Shown: positions 1 to 5,652, numbered from the stretch's first letter. The stretch: 8,818 nucleotides of DNA from an uncultured Muribaculaceae bacterium (GCA_910578305.1 CAJTQH010000037.1:6949-15766); one strand, 5' to 3'. The notes: generated by a model not told the origin, from the sequence alone. Numbers and translations are program-made.

Positions 1-371
1 GAGGCAACCGCATAAAGGTGCGCTTCTTTGGCCGCGAAACCAATCTGCACTCCGTGTGGGACTCTTCAATACCCGAATCGGCTCATAAGTGGAGCTACTC
101 CGAATGGCAGGATCAGATAGACCGCGCCACCGAAGCCGACGAGCAGTCCATCATAGCCGGCTCTATCGACGACTGGGCCAAGGAGACTATGAACACAGCC
201 ACTACGGTCTACCGCTACTTTGCCGACAAAGACCGCATATCGTATGACGAAGTCGCTTACTGGACTCCGACCGTAGAACTGCAGTTTCTTCGCGGCGGTC
301 TGCGTCTGGCCCACTTGCTCAACATGCTCTACGACCCGGCCTATGCAGCCTCTATGAACACTAACAAATAA
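1..371 (+). CDS. S1/P1-type zinc nuclease, C-terminal part (5' truncated)
   Basis: The frame is open from the window edge (first full codon at position 3) to TAA at 369-371, so this is the last 122 residues of a longer gene. The GTG at 18 is internal and should not be taken as the start. The segment GNRIKVRFFG followed by NLHSVWD is the S1/P1 nuclease signature. The His and the Asp four residues later match the His149/Asp153 zinc ligands of P1 nuclease. The tail FLRGGLRLAHLLNMLYD is the usual C-terminal helix of the family. These enzymes use three zinc ions to cut single-stranded DNA and RNA and release 5' nucleotides. Bacterial members are normally exported, but the signal peptide would lie upstream of the window. 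The beta-lactamase gene follows after 41 bp. Confidence 0.9.
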   Translation, partial: GNRIKVRFFGRETNLHSVWDSSIPESAHKWSYSEWQDQIDRATEADEQSIIAGSIDDWAKETMNTATTVYRYFADKDRISYDEVAYWTPTVELQFLRGGLRLAHLLNMLYDPAYAASMNTNK

Positions 372-412
372 TCCAAATTCATATCACCGCCTCTTCATTT
401 TCCTATAAGCTC

Positions 413-1366
413 ATGCCAAAGTCCATATTTACAATTCTGTTCATGGCACTGTCTGTTGCTTCATGCTCCATATCCGGAACAAAGCAATCGTCAGACGATG
501 AAAACGCCAACGGACTTTATCCCGAACTCGGCTTCCTGAAAGATTCTCTTGAAAGCATAGCACAAAGCTATCCGGGCGAAATAGGAATAGCTCTGCTCAC
601 CGACAGCGGTGACACGCTTACGGTCAATAACGATGACAAGTATCCGCTGATGAGCGTATTCAAACTTCATCAGGCTATATCGCTGTGTCACAAGCTGGAG
701 CAACACGGAATATCAATCGATAGCGTGGTAACAATAGACTCCGGCACACTCAATCCTGATACATGGTCACCCATGCTAAAGGAACACAGCGAACCGATAA
801 TACACATCTCCATAAGAGATCTTATGCGCTACACACTTACCATGAGCGACAACAATGCGAGCAACTACATGTTCCAGCATCTGGAGAGCGTGGCCGAGAC
901 CGACAGCTTCATAGCCACCATAGTGCCTCGTGAATGTTTCCGGATAGCAGTCACCGAAGCTGACATGTGGGCTGACCACAGCCTGAGCTACGACAACCAT
1001 TCATCACCATACGGAGCGGCAATGCTTATCGAACGTCTGTTTACAGACAGTATAATCGGACAGGACAACCGAGATTTCCTATGCACCACTCTGCGCGAAT
1101 GTATCACGGGAAAAGACCGTATATCAGAACCTTTAGCAGACAAAGATGGTGTGTCTGTGGCTCATAAGACAGGTTCCGGATTCAGAACCGAAAATGGTAT
1201 ATTAATGGCTCACAACGATGTGGCATTCATCGACCTGCCCGATGGCCGCCACTACACTCTTGCCGTACTGGTAAAGGATTTCGACGGCACCGAAGAGCAG
1301 GCCGCCGCAGCCATAGCAAAAGTATCGGAAACAGTCTACACCACTCTGTACGCCAACAAACCTTAA
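413..1366 (+). CDS. CfxA-like class A beta-lactamase, predicted lipoprotein
   Basis: This 317-residue serine beta-lactamase would hydrolyse beta-lactam antibiotics in the periplasm. All active-site motifs are present: SVFK with nucleophile Ser81 and Lys84, SDN at 145-147, general-base Glu182 in the omega loop (TEADMWADH), and HKTGSG with KTG at 252-254. Long stretches match the CfxA family as I recall it, for example TWSPMLK, RYTLTMSDNNASN, TDSFIAT and GAAML, and the length is close to CfxA (about 321). The N-terminus has a hydrophobic run ending in VASC, so Cys18 is probably lipidated. An acidic SSDDE segment follows at 26-30. The residue at Ambler 170 appears to be Trp186 rather than the usual Asn, or the Ser I recall in CfxA. 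No consensus promoter is visible in the 41-bp upstream gap, so read-through from the nuclease gene is possible. No mobile-element genes flank it, so it looks like a resident chromosomal homologue. The exact spectrum cannot be read from sequence. Confidence 0.93.
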   Translation: MPKSIFTILFMALSVASCSISGTKQSSDDENANGLYPELGFLKDSLESIAQSYPGEIGIALLTDSGDTLTVNNDDKYPLMSVFKLHQAISLCHKLEQHGISIDSVVTIDSGTLNPDTWSPMLKEHSEPIIHISIRDLMRYTLTMSDNNASNYMFQHLESVAETDSFIATIVPRECFRIAVTEADMWADHSLSYDNHSSPYGAAMLIERLFTDSIIGQDNRDFLCTTLRECITGKDRISEPLADKDGVSVAHKTGSGFRTENGILMAHNDVAFIDLPDGRHYTLAVLVKDFDGTEEQAAAAIAKVSETVYTTLYANKP

Positions 1367-1425
1367 TAACCAGACGCGAATCAACACGCTGATCTGAACA
1401 AGGCCGCCATCAAATTCATTTTTAT

Positions 1426-1442
1426 TATCAGATATACTGATA
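1426..1442. repeat. Short inverted repeat upstream of the GNAT gene
   Basis: Arms TATCAG (1426-1431) and CTGATA (1437-1442) are perfect inverted copies around a 5-bp centre. The repeat lies in the AT-rich gap between the beta-lactamase and the acetyltransferase gene. It could be an operator, or a small hairpin in a leader if translation starts at 1516. It has no T-tract on the + strand and is not a convincing terminator. No -33/-7 promoter consensus is visible around it. Confidence 0.35.
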
Positions 1443-1515
1443 TACAAAAATGAACAATGATTTCATATACTTACGGTACCCGCCTATGGCCGACTCCTTG
1501 TCAAAAAGAAAATAT

Positions 1516-1962
1516 ATGACCACAATACGACTGCGACAGATCACCGCCATACCCACTCTGCTGCACTGGCGAACCGAAGTGCTCAGAAATATGTTTAGAA
1601 AAGAACCTTCGGCGCGGCTGATTGTGGCCAACAGGACATATTACCGCACTCATATCGCCGACGGATCTCACTCAACCTATGTGGCTGAGGTAGACAACAC
1701 TGATTGTGGCTGCGGTTCGGTAATCTACCATGACGAACCACCCACACCCGACAATCCGAACGGCCGGTGTGCCTGTCTCACGGGTATCTATGTACGCGAA
1801 GCTTTCCGCCACAGAGGCATTGCCCGCGAAATAGTGCGACATCTGATAGATGAAGCCATCATCCGCGGATGCGGAAATATATATATTGAAACCACCCGCA
1901 AATACATACATGTATCTGAATCGTTCGGCTTCTCGGATATGCCTGACATAACAAATCTCTGA
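1516..1962 (+). CDS. GNAT-family N-acetyltransferase (148 aa)
   Basis: This is a single-domain acetyltransferase of the Gcn5-related fold, which moves an acetyl group from acetyl-CoA to an amine; the substrate is unknown. The sequence reads MTTIRLRQIT..LLHWRTEVLRNMF at the start. The acetyl-CoA-binding motif A is RHRGIA at residues 98-103, preceded by the beta strand CACLTGIYV. The end, ESFGFSDMPD, is the usual C-terminal FGF motif of the fold. I chose ATG 1516 because the family starts at this MTTIR-like strand and the 15 bp before it are A-rich, which suits Bacteroidota initiation. The frame also has ATGs at 1450 and 1486, giving up to 170 residues, but the extra 22 residues look non-homologous and polar. 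It is convergent with the next GNAT gene, 65 bp away, with no obvious terminator between. It is not recognisably an aminoglycoside acetyltransferase. Confidence 0.85.
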   Translation: MTTIRLRQITAIPTLLHWRTEVLRNMFRKEPSARLIVANRTYYRTHIADGSHSTYVAEVDNTDCGCGSVIYHDEPPTPDNPNGRCACLTGIYVREAFRHRGIAREIVRHLIDEAIIRGCGNIYIETTRKYIHVSESFGFSDMPDITNL

Positions 1963-2027
1963 CGCCGGTCAAAACTCATTAGGTAGGGCATAATGCCACA
2001 GCCATAAACAAGACATCCTTACACTCA

Positions 2028-2483
2028 TCAATAGTAATATTTGCGGAGGTATATCATGTCACATAGACGTATACCTTCCTCTATGATGGGGTTAGGATAA
2101 TTGTCTGTAAAAAAATCCGGAATACGGCGAAAATACGTATATCCGCACGAATGGTAAAATCGCAAAGTCGATGGTGTTTCTCCTGTGCCGAGTATACCGA
2201 TCTTGCCTCGATGTAGATTCTCTACATGCCTAAGCATCATGCGGCCTATACCCATGCGGCGCCAATTCTGACTCACGGCAAGATTCTTGATTTCGACCAT
2301 AGTATTGCTTTCGTCAGTTACCACGCACACAGCCACCGGCTCACCTTCGATCTGACCTATATAAAGTCTGCCACGATCGATATAACGGCCAATCATCTCC
2401 TCCGACTCATCGCCGACAAGCAGCAACGACATATAAGGCCGCTTGTCTCCAGTCACCTCCGATATCCGCAACCTATCAGTCAT
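2028..2483 (-). CDS. YvbK-like GNAT acetyltransferase (151 aa), third gene of operon
   Basis: This is a GNAT acetyltransferase of about the family's normal size. Motif A is QNWRRMGIG at residues 72-80, after the strand MVEIKNLAV. The C-terminal half has GILGTGETPSTLRFYHSCGY followed by DFFTDNYPNPIIEEGI and CDMIYL. That layout matches the Bacillus YvbK-type group of GNATs as I remember it, whose physiological substrate is not settled. Start choice: ATG 2483 lies 8 bp after the stop of the upstream DUF1349 gene. An in-frame ATG at 2516 would add 11 residues and overlap that gene, and is less likely. The gene is the last of a unit whose promoter sits at 3753-3784, so it is probably translated from a polycistronic mRNA. 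Substrate and role in the unit are unknown. Confidence 0.85.
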   Translation of the reverse strand: MTDRLRISEVTGDKRPYMSLLLVGDESEEMIGRYIDRGRLYIGQIEGEPVAVCVVTDESNTMVEIKNLAVSQNWRRMGIGRMMLRHVENLHRGKIGILGTGETPSTLRFYHSCGYTYFRRIPDFFTDNYPNPIIEEGIRLCDMIYLRKYYY

Positions 2484-2491
2484 AGCAAATG

Positions 2492-3145
2492 TTATTCGGC
2501 ATTGGATTTCAACCACTCAGTTCTAACCTTATCGGGCAAATGGGTCACTTTAAATCCGGAGAAAGACACATTAAATCCATCGCCATCCGGGCAAGCCGCA
2601 AACATGCCTATCTTAACGGGGCGGTTAGCCTCCATCCAGGCATTGCGCATCATATGGTATTCCACATCATCGAACGAATAGAATATCTCTATGGCATCAA
2701 GCCTGCGCACAGCCTTGATCCAGATAAAATCCACAGGTCTGTCAAGAGCTATCACACTCCAGTCGGAAGTGCGGTGTGTGACCACGGTGCTGAGATTATA
2801 TCGGCCGTCGACAAATTCAATTCCGGTCTTTATATAGTTTTCATGATCAATACGGATCATCATACCCGCCTGATCGAACCGCACTTTGTAATCGCCTGCA
2901 ATCTTTACCTTGGCTTCAAACTCACCGCCATACTCCGAGTAATAGAACGGAGCATCGTCGACCGTGAATCCATAGTGCGATATGCGCCAATAATCGCTTT
3001 TAGGGGTTACCGACATAGTGAGTTTGTTGCCTGAAACCTTCCAGTCGGAAGGCTCATTAAACCAATTCATCTTATCAAGAGACTGAGCGGCCACAGACTG
3101 ACACAATACAGCCGTAACAACAATCATGAACAATTTTGCTTTCAT
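2492..3145 (-). CDS. Secreted DUF1349 (concanavalin A-like fold) protein
   Basis: This 217-residue protein belongs to the DUF1349 group, whose members adopt a concanavalin A/LamG-like beta sandwich. Residues 1-20 are a signal peptide (KAK, then a hydrophobic core, then SVAA), with likely cleavage before Gln21. The mature domain shows the family pattern: FYYSEYGGEFEAKVKI (68-82), DQAGMMIRID (91-100), YIKTGIEF (104-111), and RTSDWSVIAL (125-134). IWIKAVRRLDAIEIFYS follows at 141-157. The biochemical function is not established; a carbohydrate-binding role is often suggested from the fold, and I only infer it here. I see no lipobox, so it is probably a soluble periplasmic or exported protein. 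It lies 16 bp after the O-acetyltransferase gene and 8 bp before the GNAT gene on the same strand, which points to one transcript. It is odd as the only exported member between two cytoplasmic acetyltransferases. Confidence 0.85.
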   Translation of the reverse strand: MKAKLFMIVVTAVLCQSVAAQSLDKMNWFNEPSDWKVSGNKLTMSVTPKSDYWRISHYGFTVDDAPFYYSEYGGEFEAKVKIAGDYKVRFDQAGMMIRIDHENYIKTGIEFVDGRYNLSTVVTHRTSDWSVIALDRPVDFIWIKAVRRLDAIEIFYSFDDVEYHMMRNAWMEANRPVKIGMFAACPDGDGFNVSFSGFKVTHLPDKVRTEWLKSNAE

Positions 3146-3161
3146 ACCTTATATATAAATT

Positions 3162-3719
3162 TTACTTTAATGATCTTATTACCTTGCACGGATTGCCCAC
3201 TGCCACAGAATCGGAAGGAATATCGCCGACCACCACACTGCCGGCTCCGATGACACAGTTGCTCCCGATAGTGACACCAGGAAGCACCGATACACCCGCT
3301 CCAAACCACACATCGCTGCCCACCGTTATAGGACGCGCATATTCGAGTCCCTTGCTACGCTCCTCGGCATTGATCGGATGTTCGGCCGTATAAAATCCGC
3401 AGTTCGGCGCAATGAAAACATTATCGCCGAAAGTCACCGGTGCCTCATCGAGAACAACCAGATTGAAATTGGCATAAAAATTACGACCAACCCTGATATT
3501 ATAGCCATAGTCGCAATAAAACGGCTGCTCAACAAGAATATCGCCATCGATATATCCGAATATCCTGTGAAGCAACGCCTCACGTGCAGCCGTATCCTTC
3601 GGCCGCAAGTCATTGTACTCGCGGCACAGCTCCTTGCATTCAAGCCGTTCGGCCACAAGTTCCTTGTCGCTTCCCGCATCGTATATCATGCCCGCAAGCA
3701 TCTTTTCTTTTTCTGTCAT
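3162..3719 (-). CDS. maa: Maltose/galactoside-type O-acetyltransferase (hexapeptide repeat)
   Basis: This is a 185-residue member of the LacA/Maa/NodL group, which transfers acetyl from acetyl-CoA to a sugar hydroxyl in the cytoplasm, usually as a trimer. The N-terminal Mac domain (about 1-58) begins TEKEKMLAGMIYDAGSDKEL, which is diagnostic. Left-handed beta-helix hexapeptide repeats follow: FGDNVFIAPNCGF, ITVGSDVWFGAGVSVLPGVTIGSNCVIGAGSVV. The catalytic His is His114 in YTAEHPI, matching His115 of LacA. The C-terminus AVGNPCKVIR is the family ending. Length is normal. It is the first gene of the minus-strand unit, with a consensus promoter at 3753-3784 and only about 28 nt between the expected transcript start and the ATG. 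The natural acceptor sugar cannot be told from sequence, so the symbol is by family. Confidence 0.92.
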   Translation of the reverse strand: MTEKEKMLAGMIYDAGSDKELVAERLECKELCREYNDLRPKDTAAREALLHRIFGYIDGDILVEQPFYCDYGYNIRVGRNFYANFNLVVLDEAPVTFGDNVFIAPNCGFYTAEHPINAEERSKGLEYARPITVGSDVWFGAGVSVLPGVTIGSNCVIGAGSVVVGDIPSDSVAVGNPCKVIRSLK

Positions 3720-3720
3720 T

Positions 3721-3752
3721 TTTGCGTATAACCATAAGTTGAATTACTTTTG
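3721..3752 (+). promoter_or_regulatory. Bacteroidota-type promoter for the LuxR regulator
   Basis: The -33 box TTTG is at 3721-3724 and the -7 box TACTTTTG at 3745-3752, a full match to TAnnTTTG, with 20 bp between. This is an exact fit to the primary sigma factor consensus described in Bacteroides. Transcription should begin near 3758-3760, leaving a leader of about 50 nt before the ATG at 3812. Its -7 box touches the -7 box of the opposite promoter. Confidence 0.8.
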
Positions 3753-3801
3753 CAAAGTTAACCGTTTGTAAAAAAGCCCGCAATGGCTAAAAATAACCAT
3801 T
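3729..3801. promoter_or_regulatory. Cluster of TAACCAT-like half-sites, candidate operators
   Basis: Four related heptamers lie in the divergent region: TAACCAT at 3729-3735, TAACCGT at 3759-3765, TAGCCAT on the minus strand at 3789-3783, and TAACCAT at 3794-3800. The last two form an inverted repeat with 8-bp arms (one mismatch) at 3782-3789 and 3794-3801 around AAAA. The first copy lies between the -33 and -7 boxes of the + promoter, and the inverted copy covers the -33 box of the minus promoter. This layout suits binding by a dimeric regulator such as the adjacent LuxR-type protein, which is inference. Confidence 0.45.
3753..3784 (-). promoter_or_regulatory. Bacteroidota-type promoter for the maa-DUF1349-GNAT unit
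   Basis: On the minus strand the -7 box TAACTTTG runs from 3760 to 3753, a full match to TAnnTTTG. The -33 box ATTG runs from 3784 to 3781, three of four bases of TTTG. The spacing is 20 bp. Transcription should start near 3747, giving a leader of about 28 nt before the ATG at 3719. The start point lies within the opposite promoter, so the two transcription units cannot both be occupied by polymerase at once. Confidence 0.75.
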
Positions 3802-3811
3802 TTCAATACTC

Positions 3812-4552
3812 ATGAAGCATAGGAAAGAACTCGACAGACTCCTGCGCGACCAGGCATCAACCTACAACGCCGACCACCTGTCGGAAGCCATGTGTTACGC
3901 ACAGGCCATAGTCCGTACCGAAAACGCCATTGCTGTGGTGAGCGATCTGGCCAACGGCAGAAGTCACATTGTAGCCGGAGATTTCGGCAAATCCCTCGGA
4001 TTAGACGACTACAATCATGAAGACTCCATATGGGAATCCAAGATACTCTCTCTTATGACACCCGATGAACAGGAGCAAAAATATATCGCCGAACTCCGTT
4101 TTTTTCACTATTTAAGGCATCTGCCCAAATTGAAGCGACCGCAATACCATCTTGTATCTAAACTGCATTTCTGCCAACCCGACGGCCACACCCGCGAACT
4201 TTTGCACAGAATGTACTACATATATTCGGCCGACTGCGAGACAGTGGAATGCGCCATCTGTCTTTATAGTCCACTGGTATTTGACTTCAACGGCAAAAGC
4301 CATGCCGTGAACTCCGTGACCGGCATGAGCGAAGAACTGACCACTCACACCAACGGCAACATACTCAGCCGCCGCGAGCGACAGATACTGACGCTGATTG
4401 ATTCCGGAATGAAAAGTGCCGAAATAGCCGACCTGCTTAATATAAGCATACACACTGTAAGCCGGCACAGGCAAGAAATACTGAGTAAACTTCAGGTAAA
4501 AAATTCACATGAAGCATGCCGCCGCGCAAAATCCATGGGAATTGTATCTTAA
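3812..4552 (+). CDS. LuxR-family transcriptional regulator with PAS-like N-terminal region
   Basis: This is a 246-residue DNA-binding regulator. The C-terminal LuxR/GerE helix-turn-helix spans about 184-244: LSRRERQILTLIDSGMKSAE, ADLLNISIHTVSRHRQEIL, SKLQVKNSHEACRRA. The N-terminal part has no receiver-domain phosphorylation pattern, so it is not an ordinary two-component response regulator. Instead it carries EDSIWESKILSLMTPDEQ (70-87), ELRFFHYLRHLPKLKRPQYH and LHRMYYIYS (131-139). I recognise this pattern from a widespread Bacteroidota group with a PAS-like sensing domain; the ligand is unknown. It is divergent from the acetyltransferase/DUF1349 operon, sharing 92 bp of control sequence with abutting promoters and repeated half-sites. 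Control of that operon and of itself is therefore the natural hypothesis. Its 3' end faces the rubredoxin gene across a strong hairpin. Confidence 0.87.
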   Translation: MKHRKELDRLLRDQASTYNADHLSEAMCYAQAIVRTENAIAVVSDLANGRSHIVAGDFGKSLGLDDYNHEDSIWESKILSLMTPDEQEQKYIAELRFFHYLRHLPKLKRPQYHLVSKLHFCQPDGHTRELLHRMYYIYSADCETVECAICLYSPLVFDFNGKSHAVNSVTGMSEELTTHTNGNILSRRERQILTLIDSGMKSAEIADLLNISIHTVSRHRQEILSKLQVKNSHEACRRAKSMGIVS

Positions 4553-4582
4553 CAAATGTATCATAAAAAGGTATAAATACGA

Positions 4583-4615
4583 CGGCGGACAGCCCATTGA
4601 AAGGGCTGTCCGCCG
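4583..4615 (-). terminator. Intrinsic-type terminator of the rubredoxin gene, possibly shared
   Basis: A perfect 13-bp GC-rich stem, CGGCGGACAGCCC (4583-4595) and its inverse (4603-4615), encloses a 7-nt loop. On the minus strand it begins 16 nt after the rubredoxin stop and is followed by a T-rich stretch (TCGTATTTATAC, then CTTTTTATG), as expected for an intrinsic terminator. On the + strand it lies 30 nt after the LuxR stop but has no T-tract, so termination in that direction is less certain. Confidence 0.8.
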
Positions 4616-4631
4616 AGTACATGGCGATGGA

Positions 4632-4793
4632 TCAGTTCTGTGGCTCAAACATGTCTTTGCCTACGCCGCAGATCGGGCATAACCAATCGTCCGGAAGATC
4701 TTCAAATTTGGTTCCGGGAGCAATGCCATTGTCCGGATCGCCTTTTTCCGGGTCATAGACCCAATCACAAACTGTGCATACGTATTTATCCAT
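4632..4793 (-). CDS. Rubredoxin (53 aa)
   Basis: This small gene runs from ATG at 4793 to TGA at 4632. The protein starts MDKYVCTVCDWVYDPEKGD and ends DDWLCPICGVGKDMFEPQN. Two CxxC knuckles (Cys6/Cys9 and Cys39/Cys42) form the single-iron FeS4 site. The conserved YDPEKGDPDNGI, PGTKFEDLP and W38 are typical, and 53 residues is the usual length. Rubredoxins carry one electron at a time in the cytoplasm, in anaerobes often to rubrerythrin or other peroxide- and oxygen-reducing enzymes. No partner gene lies next to it. It stands alone between the hairpin at 4583-4615 and the NlpC/P60 gene. A weak promoter match lies about 40 bp upstream. Confidence 0.96.
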   Translation of the reverse strand: MDKYVCTVCDWVYDPEKGDPDNGIAPGTKFEDLPDDWLCPICGVGKDMFEPQN

Positions 4794-4831
4794 AATTTAT
4801 ACTAAGAGGGTTAAATGGTTAGCTATCATCT

Positions 4832-4861
4832 CAAACAAATCTGACCCTGCTATGGTTCAAA
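4832..4861 (-). promoter_or_regulatory. Weak promoter candidate for rubredoxin
   Basis: On the minus strand TTTG (4861-4858) is followed after 18 bp by TTTGTTTG (4839-4832), which differs from TAnnTTTG at one fixed base. Spacing is one base short of the usual 19-21. It would give a leader of about 33 nt. No better match exists between the NlpC/P60 stop and the rubredoxin start. Confidence 0.3.
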
Positions 4862-4916
4862 AAAAATCCATCAATAATAAGCCAGCCGCACTATAAGCAA
4901 TGCTTCGTGACGGCTG
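4859..4916 (-). terminator. Terminator-like hairpin after the NlpC/P60 gene
   Basis: CAGCCG (4883-4888) plus CAC (4889-4891) pairs with GTG (4907-4909) and CGGCTG (4911-4916), with one bulged base at 4910. A small inner stem AAGC/GCTT lies at 4895-4905. Reading on the minus strand, the stem is followed by GCTTATTATT and then by eight Ts (4866-4859). The T-run starts 16 nt beyond the stem, so it is not a textbook terminator, but position (38 bp after the stop) and composition fit. Confidence 0.55.
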
Positions 4917-4953
4917 ACTCGGATAAACAGAAAGTAAGTCGATAGCCTTGTAT

Positions 4954-5547
4954 CTATACAGCGATATCCTGATTGATGACGCGTTTTGCTCCGATATAAT
5001 TACGGCTATAATAGCCTCCGTCTGGAAATTTCTGATATGTGATGCCTTTGCTTGTTGACGCGTGTATAAATGTAAGCGTTCCGGTTTCGTGATCCACGTC
5101 AACCACAATCCCGACATGACCTACCCGACCACGGCCGCTCCGCGGACTGCTGAAGAACATCAGATCTCCGGCTCGGAGTTTGTCACGCTCCACCATCTCG
5201 CCACGTGTATACTGCATGCGCGATGTGCGGGACAATTTTATTCCCTGGCTATTAAATACATAGCTTGTAAATCCGGAGCAATCGAATGACTTTGGGCCGG
5301 TAGCACCCCACACATATCTGCGTCCCAGAAGAGTGGAGGCAAACTCGGTGACGCCATTGGCTATATCGATAGCGGAAGGTTCTGACGACACGTCATACGA
5401 TATATTCTCAGGCACTGCCACATGAACAATCTTGCAGTGCTCCACATCAAGAAACCGCATTTCAGGGCGAATAACCGACGAGGTGCAGATACACGCAATT
5501 GCAAATATTGAAAATATCAATGCGGCATAAGCCGAAAGTTTTTTCAT
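4954..5547 (-). CDS. NlpC/P60-family peptidoglycan endopeptidase, exported
   Basis: This 197-residue cell-wall hydrolase has an NlpC/P60 catalytic domain at about 62-195. The catalytic Cys90 is in FDCSGFTSYVF, His144 in GRVGHVGIVVD, and the third polar residue, His162, in FIHASTSKGI. AGDLMFF before the His is also typical. Such enzymes cut the gamma-D-glutamyl to diamino acid bond, or related bonds, of stem peptides. Residues 1-20 are a signal sequence. AIAC at 16-19 could be a lipobox, although Ala at -3 is unusual, so either a lipoprotein or a soluble periplasmic protein is possible. There is no separate binding domain (SH3 or LysM). The gene is monocistronic by appearance, with a consensus promoter at 5653-5684, a leader of about 100 nt and a hairpin 38 bp after the stop. 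Length is on the short side for the family but the domain is complete. Confidence 0.93.
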   Translation of the reverse strand: MKKLSAYAALIFSIFAIACICTSSVIRPEMRFLDVEHCKIVHVAVPENISYDVSSEPSAIDIANGVTEFASTLLGRRYVWGATGPKSFDCSGFTSYVFNSQGIKLSRTSRMQYTRGEMVERDKLRAGDLMFFSSPRSGRGRVGHVGIVVDVDHETGTLTFIHASTSKGITYQKFPDGGYYSRNYIGAKRVINQDIAV

Positions 5548-5579
5548 AGCTGTATACTATAATTAAGGTTTGTGTATAT

Positions 5580-5612
5580 GTTTTCTCAATTGACCGACCG
5601 AGGTTTTCTCAA
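5580..5612. repeat. Direct repeat GTTTTCTCAA in the NlpC/P60 leader
   Basis: The 10-mer GTTTTCTCAA occurs at 5580-5589 and again at 5603-5612, 23 bp apart, in the region expected to be the 5' leader of the NlpC/P60 mRNA. On the transcribed strand this is TTGAGAAAAC. It could be a tandem binding site for a regulator or a leader RNA element; chance is also possible. Confidence 0.4.
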
Positions 5613-5652
5613 ATCCTCCATATATACGGCCACGTATTTCATAAGGTCAATA

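Noticed and set aside
413..1366. Recently acquired mobile beta-lactamase gene
   Set aside because: No transposase, integrase, mobilisation gene, terminal repeat or compositional break is visible on either side.
1985..1996. Small inverted repeat (GGCA/TGCC) between the convergent GNAT genes
   Set aside because: The stem is only 4 bp with a 3-nt loop and no T-tract, too weak to call a terminator.
2226..3034. Two overlapping + strand frames (151 and 181 aa) opposite the GNAT and DUF1349 genes
   Set aside because: They lie antisense to well-supported genes, have no recognisable domain, and their open length is explained by the codon pattern of the true frames.
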